NCBI GenBank assembly: GCA_030348385.1
Contig: JAUCFP010000006.1
Span: 1,488,001-1,552,000 of the forward strand
Source of the DNA: Cytobacillus sp. NJ13
GTDB lineage: Bacteria; Bacillota; Bacilli; Bacillales; Cytobacillaceae
Reading direction: 5' to 3'
Length of the DNA stretch: 64,000 nucleotides
Shown: positions 51,784 through 61,255 of the stretch, in pieces
Numbering within the stretch: position 1 is the first letter of the stretch
How the letters are laid out: every line of letters starts with the position of its first letter
Notes under the pieces: generated by a model
What the model was told of the DNA's origin: nothing
Databases searched by the model: none
Seen by the model: only the letters and a program-made list of their open reading frames with translations
Made by a program: the position numbers and the translations under genes

Positions 51784-52979
51784 TTAATTTTTCATCATTT
51801 TTAATTCAGTTAAGGAAATACCCATATATAGATACATCATTTTACGGTAATCCTTTATACTGGTTCCTGTAATCTCTTTTATTTTTTCCAAACGATACTG
51901 CAAAGTATTTCTATGGATGTGAAGAGAATGGGCAGTTTGCAGTTTATTGAAGCCAGACTCACACCAAGCCTTTATCGTCTGTGTGACTTCCTCACAATCA
52001 TCAGCATCAAGTACTGGCTTTATTTCCCTTATAAGCATTCCAACTACGTCGTGATCCATACTTTGCAGGAGGGTCTCAAGGAGATAGTCATTCACATAAA
52101 AAACTCTTTCAGAAACCCTTTGTTTTTTGCCTGCCTCTATCACCTTCCAGGCTTCACGGTTTGACCTTTTGATTTCCGGAATAATATCTGCAGCAGCTCC
52201 AATACCAATGATGGCTTTTATCCTTTTAGCATCCAAACGGTCCAGAAGCTGATTGCATGCAGAAAATAACTGGCTATAGGAATGATCATGAATACCGGCT
52301 TTATGCAAAATGATAAACTTGTCTTCCCCCATATAGGTGGATAGGTCGCTGCTCTGAAAAACTGATTGAATTTCTTTCATTACAGTTAATTTGGTACGCT
52401 GAATACCAGCTTCAATTGATTCACCATAATAACGAGATTCTGAAAATTTTTCGGCAAAATCCTTCATATTCAATATTTCGACAGCTGCACAAATGTATGG
52501 CGGCTTCAGGTCATAACCGAGTTCCAAGCTGCGGGTTCTAAGTAAGTTTTCACTATTTTGGCCAGCATCAATCCCAGGATCTCTTTTATAAATTGCTGAT
52601 GGGCTTGCTGTGAAATAAGACTTGACTCCAGAAGTATTTCTTCCCTCAGCATAATTTCAGCATGCTTTTTGACTAAGAGCCAATACTTCTCAACCTCACT
52701 TCTCTCCCCTGTTATAGGAATCGTTCCGATAAAAGTGCCATGTAATTCAATCGGCAGAGTAAATCCAGGCTTTGTCCCTTCAAAATGATCAATATAACCT
52801 GGCTTGTTGGTTAATGGCCTATTATTTTTAATAACCGGGATAGATGCTTCATGAAGGACATTCAATCTCTCCTTATCACTGGCCCCAATAACGATTCCGG
52901 TTTCATCGGTTATAATCACATCATATCCGATAATTTCACTCGTTGATGCGGCAATTTTTGTGGCAACTTTTTTCAGCAT
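51784..52979 (-). pseudogene. CdaR-family sugar diacid regulator, frameshifted
   Basis: ATG at 52979 after AAAGGGGGTGG begins MLKKVATKIAASTSEIIGYD, the Diacid_rec sensor domain, up to QQFIKEILG. The frame then shifts; the rest, IDAGQNSENLLRTRSLELGY and on, has the GGDEF-like middle and the PucR-type C-terminal HTH (HIHRNTLQYRLEKIKEITG). A one-base loss near 52571-52578 accounts for it. Intact homologues of about 390 aa activate glycerate/glucarate or similar operons. No obvious target operon is adjacent. Confidence 0.8.
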
Positions 52980-53156
52980 TCCATCCACCCCCTTTAGACT
53001 GGGCTTGTTAAAAATTACGAAAACTTCATCCACTCTATCTTTTATATAAACTCTATGAATATATCGGGTAAAATGCAAGCCCATGATAAAGAACATCTGA
53101 AGGGATAGCTTTTCCCACTAATATCATGGCAGGGCGATGAACCCATAGAGTTAAGG

Positions 53157-53191
53157 AAAAAGAAGCAGGCAACCCACTTGGGTTCCTGCTT
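53157..53191 (-). terminator. Terminator of the sigma/DUF4179 gene
   Basis: Minus-strand GAAGCAGGAACCCA / TGGGTTGCCTGCTTC followed by TTTTTCC. Confidence 0.85.
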
Positions 53192-53238
53192 CACCTGGTT
53201 AGTCATATGACTCTACTATCTTTATCTTCTTAATTACT

Positions 53239-55284
53239 CTAATCCAACAAAATCTTCACTACATCATCCAAATATTTAGTAGTATTATATCCTGTAATTT
53301 TCAAACTTTTTGGTATCACATTATTACCAGGTAATTTCACGCTCTGAACAGTAAAGAAGTGACGGGGCTGTTCCATTTCTTCGTATATTTTTGGTGTAAT
53401 CTTATGCATATCATATTCTTTCCCATTTTTATCAACAATGACTCCTTCATAGTCTCCCTCCATTGAATTATTTTCTTGCTCAGTCTCAATAAAGTAATGA
53501 AGCGATTCATACGCTCGATTCTTAATTTTATGATTACTGAAGATAACGGTGGTCGGCTGACCAATTTCCACCTTATCAATGGAGATAGTGCTGCCTGCAT
53601 ATTCAAAGGTTTGAGGATATTCCCTGGAAGCATCAAGTTTAATCGTTTTATGATCTTCAATTGATAAATACACACTAGCAAATTGAACCTTAACCTCATT
53701 TGTTTCTGTTTCAAAAAGAGGTTCAAAATGCGCCTGGAAAATGCTCCAATTGATATCTGGCTGATTATGCACATAAGAATTTCCATATAGATCAGCTTTC
53801 AAAAATTTATTGTTAACTTCAAGATCATTAAAATTGATCATCTCTAATCGCTTCGCTGGCTGTTCATTATTAATGCCATATTGCAGAATTGTCGCTGTTG
53901 GTGCAAGGATTAATTTATCCAGCCGGACTGGGACTCCCTCAAGTTCAATTTTTTCATTTAATGCATACTCAGTGGATGGCTGTTTTGTGACAGGGATCTC
54001 AAAGTTCCACTCCCCTTTTTCCGGCTCCATACTCATGTAAGAATCAGAGGAGTCACGCTTTAGTTTCATAACTTTATTTAATTTGAGTTTAATTGTACCT
54101 GTATCCTCTTTCAGCGGCCTAAGACTCATCTTCCCATGATAAATGTTCTTTTCCTTATTATTAAGATCTGATTCAATATCTGGGGGGAAGTACCTTGGAT
54201 AGGTATTTGCCATCATGATTTTCCCTTCGTCCTCTATAAAAACGCCATCATCAAAGTTAATCATAAATTGATTGTTTTCATTTGTATCTTCAATCTCATA
54301 AAATATAAGGGTCTGAACATCATCAGCAATCGCACCCTTAATTTTTATTTTCACCCCACTACTTTCTGCTTCCAGGTTCAGCCTTTCACCCACATCCTCC
54401 TGGAGAAAGGCACGGAGCTCCTGGTTTTCCTCTGTCCAGGTGTAAAAAAGTTTTGAAAAGACACCTGTAAAAATCCCTGCAAAAATGACTAAAACGAATA
54501 TACTTGCGGCAATAAACCCATTTCTTTTACGTTTATTCTTCTTTTGCTGATCGAGACTTTCCCTTTCTGCAATCCGTTCTTTGACATTTTCCATAAAACC
54601 AGCTGGTACACTGAATTTCTCAATCGCTTCAGTAAAGCTCACCATAACTTCCTGTAAGGCTGCTAAATCCTCCTGGCAGTCCTGGCAATGATAGATATGC
54701 ATTTCAAAATCAATTTTTGCGGGCCGTTCCAGGTTTCTCTCCAGATAATCAACGTAAAGCATTTGGTACTCGTTACAGCCGTGATAGTGCTCTCCATATC
54801 CCATTCCGTTTCTGAGTGACTGCAGTCCTGAGAATAAAAGCTCCTTAACCTGCTCGGCCGAAACCTGGAGAAGCTGTGCTGTTTCGTCCTTAAAGAGTCC
54901 TTTTATGTATGTTAAAACCAGTACTTCTCTTTCCTTTTCTTTTAACTGATGGAGTTCATGAAATATCTCTTGATGGGAATCAAATTCCTCCGAAGCTTGT
55001 AAACTTTTATTAAGAGCAAGCTCCCGGCAGATATGGATAAAAATAGATAAAATCCACATTTCGAAAGATGTGCTGCTTTTAAAGCTTGGCAGCTCCTTGT
55101 GCACCCGTAAAATGGCTCTATAAAAAAGCTCCTCTATCTTGCGTTGGCTCCCAAGATAGGACCAGCCAATTGCATAAAAGGATCGCTGATGCTGTTTGAA
55201 CCAGCTAACGATGGATTCTATGTCTTTTACTCTTATCGTCACTGGTAAAATGGGATTGTTTTTTGCTGGGATGATCAAGACCAT
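53239..55284 (-). CDS. Sigma-factor-like / zinc-finger anti-sigma / DUF4179 fusion membrane protein
   Basis: 681-aa protein with four parts. Residues about 25-170 resemble ECF sigma regions 2 and 4 (IEELFYRAILRVHKELPSFK; EKEREVLVLTYIKGLFKDET then AQLLQVS). About 185-225 is an anti-sigma zinc finger with HIYHCQDCQED (HxxxCxxC). A membrane helix lies at about 262-283 (GFIAASIFVLVIFAGIFTGV). The rest is an extracellular DUF4179-type domain and beta-rich tail. ATG at 55284 is given, but the TTG at 55278 is spaced better from GGGGAG. Sigma and anti-sigma in one chain is unusual. Confidence 0.82.
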   Translation of the reverse strand: MVLIIPAKNNPILPVTIRVKDIESIVSWFKQHQRSFYAIGWSYLGSQRKIEELFYRAILRVHKELPSFKSSTSFEMWILSIFIHICRELALNKSLQASEEFDSHQEIFHELHQLKEKEREVLVLTYIKGLFKDETAQLLQVSAEQVKELLFSGLQSLRNGMGYGEHYHGCNEYQMLYVDYLERNLERPAKIDFEMHIYHCQDCQEDLAALQEVMVSFTEAIEKFSVPAGFMENVKERIAERESLDQQKKNKRKRNGFIAASIFVLVIFAGIFTGVFSKLFYTWTEENQELRAFLQEDVGERLNLEAESSGVKIKIKGAIADDVQTLIFYEIEDTNENNQFMINFDDGVFIEDEGKIMMANTYPRYFPPDIESDLNNKEKNIYHGKMSLRPLKEDTGTIKLKLNKVMKLKRDSSDSYMSMEPEKGEWNFEIPVTKQPSTEYALNEKIELEGVPVRLDKLILAPTATILQYGINNEQPAKRLEMINFNDLEVNNKFLKADLYGNSYVHNQPDINWSIFQAHFEPLFETETNEVKVQFASVYLSIEDHKTIKLDASREYPQTFEYAGSTISIDKVEIGQPTTVIFSNHKIKNRAYESLHYFIETEQENNSMEGDYEGVIVDKNGKEYDMHKITPKIYEEMEQPRHFFTVQSVKLPGNNVIPKSLKITGYNTTKYLDDVVKILLD

Positions 55285-55396
55285 TCTCCCCTCTATGTAT
55301 GCCTAATTATTTATATACCTGGCTTTATTATAACGATCAAAGTGATATTATTCACCAAAATTTGGATAAGGAAGTCATGTTCCCTTAGGCAAATAA

Positions 55397-55434
55397 AAAA
55401 ACTCCTTTTGCAGAAGTTCTGCAAAGGAGTTTTT
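55397..55434. terminator. Bidirectional terminator beside the SDR gene
   Basis: AAAACTCCTTTTGCAGAA / TTCTGCAAAGGAGTTTT hairpin with flanking A and T runs. Confidence 0.85.
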
Positions 55435-55445
55435 CCAATAAAAAG

Positions 55446-56357
55446 CTATCTATATCCCCCAGCATTGGCCGGTTTCCCTGCTTCCTGAACCTCAACCAAA
55501 TATCTGAAAGCATCTGGCTGCGAACCGTCCAAATCATGAAAGTTGTACATTTTAGCCAGCTGGCCACTAGAATAGGACCCGCCGCTCAACCGTTTTTTAT
55601 CAGGATCTTTTGCTATGGCACTAATTGCACGCCCTATATACCTTGGTGTTTCAGAGATAACGAAATGAGGTTCATTTTTGGCAGCATCTTTCCAGTTTTC
55701 CTCTGTTACCCCAAACACCTCAAGCATAATTTCAGAACGCATCCAGCCGGGTGAAACAGCAGCCGCAGTGCAATCATAAGGAGCAAGTTCATGTGCCAGC
55801 GCTTTGGCCATCCGGATAACCGAGCTTTTAGCCAAATCATAAAAAAGAGACAGACGGTAGCGATTTTGATTGTACTCCTCTGTTCCATCTGTTATTTCGG
55901 CAACTAATCCGCCTTTGTTTTTAATCAGGAGCGGAAGGGCATAATGACTTGTGATAATATGCGTATCAATCGCCAGACGAAGCATTCTCATCCCCTTCTC
56001 CAGGGAATGCTCCCAGACTGGAATATCCCATTCCATCAAATTTTCGCTTCCCCATATATCATTGACGAGGATATCCAGCCTTCCCTGTTCTTTTTCTATT
56101 CTTTCAATTAAAGATCGCACCTGATCAGGTATGAGATGATCCACTTGGACAGCAATTCCAATGCCGCCCAGTTCATTGACCAATTCAGCTGTTTCTTCGA
56201 TTGTTTCCTTACGGCCATATTCTGACATCTGATTTCGTGTCGTACGGCCTGTTACATACACTGTAGCTCCTGCCGCTCCCAGTTCCATGGCGATTCCGCG
56301 GCCTGCTCCCCGCGTTCCCCCAGCTACCAATGCTACCTTCCCTTTTAATGATGTCAT
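55446..56357 (-). CDS. Short-chain dehydrogenase/reductase
   Basis: 303-aa SDR with cofactor motif VALVAGGTRGAGRGIAMELG, VTGRTTR (Arg suggesting NADP), DILVNDIWGSENL, and the catalytic YDLAKSSVIRMAKALAHEL (YxxxK). The C-terminal region is longer than in classical SDRs. Substrate unknown. ATG at 56357 with GGGGG 9 bases upstream. Divergent from a WYL-domain regulator with a palindrome between the promoters, so it is probably its target. Confidence 0.9.
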   Translation of the reverse strand: MTSLKGKVALVAGGTRGAGRGIAMELGAAGATVYVTGRTTRNQMSEYGRKETIEETAELVNELGGIGIAVQVDHLIPDQVRSLIERIEKEQGRLDILVNDIWGSENLMEWDIPVWEHSLEKGMRMLRLAIDTHIITSHYALPLLIKNKGGLVAEITDGTEEYNQNRYRLSLFYDLAKSSVIRMAKALAHELAPYDCTAAAVSPGWMRSEIMLEVFGVTEENWKDAAKNEPHFVISETPRYIGRAISAIAKDPDKKRLSGGSYSSGQLAKMYNFHDLDGSQPDAFRYLVEVQEAGKPANAGGYR

Positions 56358-56405
56358 TCCGATCTGCCCCCTTTTGTGTTATATCTATACTATAATCATT
56401 AATGT

Positions 56406-56420
56406 TGACATCCAATGTCA
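56406..56420. promoter_or_regulatory. Candidate WYL-regulator operator
   Basis: Palindrome TGACAT-CCA-ATGTCA between the SDR and regulator genes. It overlaps a likely minus-strand -35 (TTGGAT, 17-base spacer, TAGTAT). Confidence 0.55.
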
Positions 56421-56452
56421 TATTTAAAACTTTTTGGCCAGGAGTGAACAGA

Positions 56453-57421
56453 ATGCGCGCGGACAGACTCATTTCTATATTATTATTGCTTCAAAATAAC
56501 GAAAGAATGACTACGAGGGAATTGGCAAGAGAATTGGAGGTAACAGACCGCACCATTCACCGGGATATGGAAGCCTTAAGTGCTGCAGGCATCCCTGTCC
56601 TTGCTGAACGGGGAAAATTCGGCGGATGGAGACTGCTTGATAAATACAGAACGAATCTTACCGGGTTAAAAGCTAATGAAATCAAAACCCTGCTTCTCTC
56701 CCCCTCCTTTCAGCACCTTGCGGATCTAGGAATCAGTGAAGATTGGAAAGAAGCACGCCAAAAGCTGCTTGCTGCGATTCCCGCACCAATGAAAGATGAT
56801 GTTAAAGACATTTCCAACCGGATTCATATAGATACCAGCACGTGGAGACAAACCCCACGGGAAATGAAGTCATTTGGAATAGTGCAGCAGGCTGTATGGG
56901 AGGAGAAAAAGCTTCAAATCCAATACGAAAAGGCAAATAAACAAACTATTGAGAGAATCGTTGATCCATTGGGGCTGGTAGCTAAAGGGAACACCTGGTA
57001 TCTCATAGCTGCTTCTGATGAAAAGATAAAAAGCTATCGAGTTTCGAGAATAGTGGAAGCAAAATTGATGAATGACAAATTCAGCAGGCCGAATAACTTT
57101 GATCTTGCTGGCTATTGGCAGGAATCAAAGCAGTCATTCATTAGCAGCCTGCCTAGGTTTGAGGTGGAAGTAGAAATTTCTCCCTCCATCATTCAGCGGA
57201 TAAATTTTACTGGGCGATTTGTACAGGTGATACACATGGATAACCCTAAGGATAATGGATGGATTCCAGCAAGTCTTTGCTTTGATACTGAACAGGAGGC
57301 AAGGGAGTATATACTTGGGTTTGGGGATCAGATTAAGATTGTAAGCCCTGTTTCACTTAGGAAAAGTGTGAGGGGGATGGCTGAGGGTGTGGTTAATTTA
57401 TATAGTGAAAAGAAGAGATAA
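56453..57421 (+). CDS. DeoR-type HTH regulator with WYL domain (YafY family)
   Basis: 322-aa regulator. N-terminal HTH: DRLISILLLLQNNERMTTRE then LARELEVTDRTIHRDMEALS. The middle and C-terminal part is a WYL domain (ERIVDPLGLVAKGNTWYLIA, KSYRVSRIVEA) and a WCX tail. WYL domains bind nucleic acid or small ligands. ATG at 56453 after AGGAGTGAACAGA is chosen over the frame start at 56402. Likely controls the divergent SDR gene. Confidence 0.9.
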   Translation: MRADRLISILLLLQNNERMTTRELARELEVTDRTIHRDMEALSAAGIPVLAERGKFGGWRLLDKYRTNLTGLKANEIKTLLLSPSFQHLADLGISEDWKEARQKLLAAIPAPMKDDVKDISNRIHIDTSTWRQTPREMKSFGIVQQAVWEEKKLQIQYEKANKQTIERIVDPLGLVAKGNTWYLIAASDEKIKSYRVSRIVEAKLMNDKFSRPNNFDLAGYWQESKQSFISSLPRFEVEVEISPSIIQRINFTGRFVQVIHMDNPKDNGWIPASLCFDTEQEAREYILGFGDQIKIVSPVSLRKSVRGMAEGVVNLYSEKKR

Positions 57422-57751
57422 TCCTTGACGTAATAACCGGAGGTCAACTCAGCTCCTTCCATTCTGCACTCTACTTGTTTTGTATATATGTCGCAATACA
57501 TGAGATTTGGTAAGTTTACACCTTAAATTGCTGTTTAACTAAAAAAACTTAATTGGAAAGATATCACTCTATAATTGTCAATCATATCTTTATATTCCTT
57601 ATAAACTACGATAGTTTGCACTTATTTCATTCTTGTCCTTGGTGAATAAATTAAGATTAACGATACGTTAATCACCCACTGCAAAAGTAACTAACCAGTT
57701 CAAATTTATGCTATAATAAAGAATATTCAGACTATTAAAGGAGCATAGCAT
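57422..57751. other. Upstream region of glpP with a perfect palindrome
   Basis: 330 bases. GATTAACG-ATA-CGTTAATC at 57655-57673 is an exact 8-base inverted repeat and a good operator candidate. A TATAAT box lies at 57711-57716, about 35 bases before the glpP start; its -35 is weak. Confidence 0.6.
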
Positions 57752-58321
57752 ATGAAACAAAACATTATTGACATTGTCCAATCACAAGTGATTGCATCAA
57801 TCAAGGAAGAAGACGACCTGGAAAAGGCAGTCCGGTCAAAAGCCAACATCGTCTTCATCCTTACTGGAAATTTAATTACGATGAATGGATACCTGAAAAA
57901 ACTAAAACAAGCCGGCAAAACTACCTTTATCCATATTGATTTCATTGATGGACTGTCCAACACAAAGAGTGCCATTAAATACATAGCAGAAATCTGGAAG
58001 CCATCCGGCATCATTACAACGAAGAGCAACCTGATTAAATATGCAAAGGAAGAAGGCCTTATGACGATCCAGCGCCTTTTTCTTATTGACCGCAATGCTC
58101 TTGTCAAGGGTATCGATATCGCACATAATTGTAAACCAGATGCCATCGAAGTTCTTCCTGGCCTGATGCCATCTGTCATTGATAAACTGACAACAATGAC
58201 AGCGCTGCCAATCATCGCTGGCGGCCTGATCAGTAATAAGGAAGACATTCTGAATGGATTAGGGGCAGGTGCACTCGCCATTTCCTCTGGTGATCCAAAG
58301 CTCTGGAATCTGGATCTCTAA
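57752..58321 (+). CDS. glpP: Glycerol-3-phosphate-responsive antiterminator
   Basis: 189-aa TIM-barrel-like RNA-binding antiterminator. Family motifs are IVFILTGNLITMNGYLKKLK, TTFIHIDFIDGLSNTKSAIK, IITTKSNLIKYAKEEGLMTI and the phosphate-binding LPIIAGGLISNKEDI with GAGALAIS. With glycerol-3-phosphate it lets polymerase pass leader terminators of glp operons. Its likely target in this window is the glpT leader at 27863-27928. ATG at 57752 after AAAGGAGC. Unlike B. subtilis, it is not followed by glpFK here. Confidence 0.92.
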   Translation: MKQNIIDIVQSQVIASIKEEDDLEKAVRSKANIVFILTGNLITMNGYLKKLKQAGKTTFIHIDFIDGLSNTKSAIKYIAEIWKPSGIITTKSNLIKYAKEEGLMTIQRLFLIDRNALVKGIDIAHNCKPDAIEVLPGLMPSVIDKLTTMTALPIIAGGLISNKEDILNGLGAGALAISSGDPKLWNLDL

Positions 58322-58328
58322 CCGAATA

Positions 58329-58354
58329 GAGCTCAATTCACAGGAGTTGAGCTC
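58329..58354. terminator. Hairpin after glpP
   Basis: Perfect GAGCTCAA / TTGAGCTC stem, 10-base loop, seven bases after the glpP stop; the T run is short (CTTTTC). Confidence 0.55.
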
Positions 58355-58363
58355 AATCTCTTT

Positions 58364-58900
58364 TCAAGTTCCAACCTCTTCCTCATTTTCTGCTTTTGTC
58401 TTTCTTTTTTTCTTAATCCTTGGAAAACGCACTCTCGTAATCTCCCTCTCTTCAAAGTAGTTTCCTATCTTTGTAATGGTGAATGTAACTAACGTTGCGA
58501 AGATGACGATGGTATAAAATCCTGCTCCAATTCCAATCCCGACTCCCCCAGCGTAAAAGATCATCGCAGCTGAAGTCAGCCCCTTTACTCTCAAGCCGTC
58601 TTTCAAGATCACACCTGCACCAAGGAAACCCAGACCTGATACAATCTGTGCTGCCAGACGCATAGGATCCATCACTTTTCCGCTATCCGGCTGACTTAGC
58701 AGCTCTGCACTTTCGATCGAAACAATCGTAATCAGTGTACATGCCACCGATACATACGTATACGTTTTTAAACCAGCCGGCTTATTTTTCGATGTCCTGT
58801 CCCATCCGATTAAAAATCCTAATACAGCACTGACCACAATCCGAAAATAAGTCTCATGCTGCCAGAAGAATTCATTCATATACTCCATGTAAACCGCCAT
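58364..58900 (-). CDS. MgtC/SapB family membrane protein
   Basis: 178-aa protein with four to five helices. Family signature: VVSAVLGFLIGWDRTSKNKP then AGLKTYTYVSVACTLITIVS, and RLAAQIVSGLGFLGAGVILK with VKGLTSAAMIF. MgtC proteins help growth at low magnesium. ATG at 58900 with AAGGGAG upstream is chosen; the frame extends to 59080 but that stretch is a structured leader RNA with its own promoter. The C-terminal tail is very basic then acidic. Confidence 0.88.
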   Translation of the reverse strand: MAVYMEYMNEFFWQHETYFRIVVSAVLGFLIGWDRTSKNKPAGLKTYTYVSVACTLITIVSIESAELLSQPDSGKVMDPMRLAAQIVSGLGFLGAGVILKDGLRVKGLTSAAMIFYAGGVGIGIGAGFYTIVIFATLVTFTITKIGNYFEEREITRVRFPRIKKKRKTKAENEEEVGT

Positions 58901-58923
58901 CCAACCAACTCCCTTCACGATAA

Positions 58924-59008
58924 AAAGAGACCACGCCATGAAACGAATGCTAAATCTCCCCACTAATAGTGAGGAAATCATAGTGTTCGCTTCATAGGTG
59001 ATCTCTTT
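58924..59008 (-). promoter_or_regulatory. Structured leader with terminator before mgtC-like gene
   Basis: Arms AAAGAGATCACCTATGAAGC and GCTTCATAGG-complement GTTTCATGGCGTGGTCTC pair over about 23 positions with wobbles, enclosing a second stem CCTCACTA / TTAGTGGGG. The structure ends in TTTTTATC, as in an intrinsic terminator, 25 bases before the ribosome site. It does not match the M-box or yybP-ykoY consensus I know. Confidence 0.6.
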
Positions 59009-59047
59009 TGCTCTTCCTACAAGCCGACGTTTATTTTCGTTACTTCT

Positions 59048-59076
59048 ATTATAAAACATTTGCTTCTCCATATCAA
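59048..59076 (-). promoter_or_regulatory. Sigma-A promoter of the mgtC-like gene
   Basis: Minus-strand TTGATA, 17-base spacer, TATAAT. It gives a leader of about 140 bases. Confidence 0.75.
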
Positions 59077-59208
59077 GCATTATTCTAATAATTCAGAATA
59101 TACTTAAATATCCTGCCGAATATGCATTGCCACACCAAAGTCCCCATATGATTAAATTAGGTAATAAAATAGCGGGTGGAGATGAAGAGAGCCCTGTGCC
59201 AATTGTGT

Positions 59209-59223
59209 GTACGATGATCGTAC
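59209..59223. promoter_or_regulatory. Palindrome upstream of the lamin-tail protein gene
   Basis: GTACGAT-G-ATCGTAC, exact 7-base arms, about 65 bases before the start codon. Possible operator or leader hairpin. Confidence 0.4.
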
Positions 59224-59287
59224 ATTCTGTTGTCATGGGGTTCTTTTCATTTTTACATAAATAACATTTTTAAAAGGAGGAAGTAAG

Positions 59288-61210
59288 TTGAAAATTAAAT
59301 CAATTAGCTGGGCAGCTGCTTTTATTCTCGTTTTAGGCATCGTAATGGTATTAATCCCCTCACAAAACGCCAAGGCAGAAGATGCAATCCCACCCAACCT
59401 GTTGATCACAGAATTGATTCCTAATACCGATAACTACGCAGGTTATGATGCATTTGAATACTTTGAGCTTTATAACAATAGCCCGGATCCAATCGACCTG
59501 AAAGGATATCGATTCGCCTCCCGCAATTGGGACGAAGAAATCGAGGAAGCATACATTTTAAAGCCTTGGGAAACAGTAGTAGTCTGGACAAGAACCGCAT
59601 CAATCAGCCCTATTTCACTGGATGCATTTAACTATAACTATTTCTTTTCCTACAAAAGTAAGTATTTACAAGAAGAGGATACAATCATCCTTGGCAACAT
59701 CGGCGGGCTAGCCAATGGCGGTAGCACACTAACCGTTTATGACCCCGATGGCCACGAAGTCGTCAGAGCGGATTATGCAGCAGAGGACGTTTCTCTAAAG
59801 AAAACAGTCACCTTTACCTATCCTAAGGACAATACACGGACAATGGAAAAATTATCAATAAACCAAAACCCGACTCCGGGATGGCTGGTAGAAGATCAAG
59901 CCCCAGCTCGTCCAGTAATAGATAAAGAGGCTCCGCATCCGCCGGTCAACCTGGAAGCGACTGCTGGCAGCGGAAATGCTGCATTGACCTGGGATGCATC
60001 TTCCGAAACAGATCTATTCCGTTATCATATTTACAAAGATGGCCATTTCGAATATTCAGTAGATGCATCACAGACAGAATTTCCCCTTTATATGTTAATC
60101 GGCAATCAAACGTACTCATTACAAGTAAGCGCAGAGGATACATCAGGGAATGTATCGGAAAAATCAGCCCCTGTACAAGTAACACCAGAACACCAAATCA
60201 TTACTCAGCTGGAACGATGGAAACATCAAAAAGATCCTGCCTATCAAGGTCTATGGGATATCAGTTCGGACGGACCGGTGATTGCAGGATTAGCCCAAGG
60301 ACTGGTCCCTCAAGGATTAACCTATTATCAGAAAAAAGACTGGCTGCTTACCATAAGCTATGTCGATGATGGAATTCGGCCTGGTACCATTACCGTAACA
60401 GATCGCACGACAGGCAAACTGGTGAAATCGGTTGTCCTTTACAACACCGATGGCACACCGTATACCGGTCACGCTGGTGGCGTTACCGTCAGTCGCGATC
60501 ATGGCTGGGTAGCTTCCGAGAATTACTTGTTCAGCTTCAATTTAAGTGACCTGGCAGAAGCGGAAAATAACGGAGAAATTCAGTTCACAAGACAAATACC
60601 ATTACCGGTCGAGGCGGCTTACACCGTTTATGATGAGGGCATTCTCTGGGTCGGAGAATTCTATGAGGCAAGCTCCTATCCGACCGATCCATCTCACCAT
60701 ATTGAAAACAGGGATGGAGAAATGCACTACGCCTGGATGATCGGCTTCAATTTGGAACGAAACAACGATATGCTTGCTGAAGCCCATTGGGATGGCTCAC
60801 CTGAGCACAATGCTGTGCCTGATTACGTCCTTTCAACGACTGGAAAAGTCCAAGGCGCCATTATACAAAAAGCAGCAGGGAATGGCATCAAGCTAAGTAC
60901 ATCCTACGGAAGAGCAAACGACAGTGTACTGTATCGTTATGAATACCCATTAAAAGAAGACCCTCATTCCTATGCCACTGTCGAAGGAAAAGAAGTACCC
61001 CTATGGTTCCTTGATGGACACACTGCTAAACCACGCCAAAGTATCGAAGCAATCCCGATGCCAGAAGGAATCGTTGAAGTACAAAAAGAACTCTACGTCG
61101 TGTTTGAGTCCGGAGCAGATAAATACCGCTATACGACCACCTACCCGATGGACCGGATGCTCAAAATCGATATGAAGAAATTAATGAAGGATGATAAAGG
61201 AATCGAATAA
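59288..61210 (+). CDS. Exported protein with lamin-tail and fibronectin-III-like domains
   Basis: 640-aa secreted protein. Signal peptide to about residue 30 (FILVLGIVMVLIPSQNAKA). A lamin-tail (LTD) domain follows (PPNLLITELIPNTDNYAGYD, EYFELYNNSPDPIDLKGYRF), then a fibronectin III-like module at about 215-300 (PPVNLEATAGSGNAALTWDA). The last 330 residues form a beta-rich domain with GLVPQGLTYYQKKDWLLTIS and GGVTVSRDHGWVAS, possibly a propeller. LTD domains often accompany secreted nucleases or phosphatases, but no such motif is seen. TTG start after AAAAGGAGG. Confidence 0.8.
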   Translation: MKIKSISWAAAFILVLGIVMVLIPSQNAKAEDAIPPNLLITELIPNTDNYAGYDAFEYFELYNNSPDPIDLKGYRFASRNWDEEIEEAYILKPWETVVVWTRTASISPISLDAFNYNYFFSYKSKYLQEEDTIILGNIGGLANGGSTLTVYDPDGHEVVRADYAAEDVSLKKTVTFTYPKDNTRTMEKLSINQNPTPGWLVEDQAPARPVIDKEAPHPPVNLEATAGSGNAALTWDASSETDLFRYHIYKDGHFEYSVDASQTEFPLYMLIGNQTYSLQVSAEDTSGNVSEKSAPVQVTPEHQIITQLERWKHQKDPAYQGLWDISSDGPVIAGLAQGLVPQGLTYYQKKDWLLTISYVDDGIRPGTITVTDRTTGKLVKSVVLYNTDGTPYTGHAGGVTVSRDHGWVASENYLFSFNLSDLAEAENNGEIQFTRQIPLPVEAAYTVYDEGILWVGEFYEASSYPTDPSHHIENRDGEMHYAWMIGFNLERNNDMLAEAHWDGSPEHNAVPDYVLSTTGKVQGAIIQKAAGNGIKLSTSYGRANDSVLYRYEYPLKEDPHSYATVEGKEVPLWFLDGHTAKPRQSIEAIPMPEGIVEVQKELYVVFESGADKYRYTTTYPMDRMLKIDMKKLMKDDKGIE

Positions 61211-61212
61211 CA

Positions 61213-61251
61213 CAAAAAAGGGAGCGGGATTCTATTACCGCTTCCTTTTTT
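61213..61251. terminator. Bidirectional terminator between convergent genes
   Basis: AAAAAAGGGAGCGG / CCGCTTCCTTTTTT hairpin serving the lamin-tail gene (+) and the HAD phosphatase gene (-). Confidence 0.85.
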
Positions 61252-61255
61252 AATA

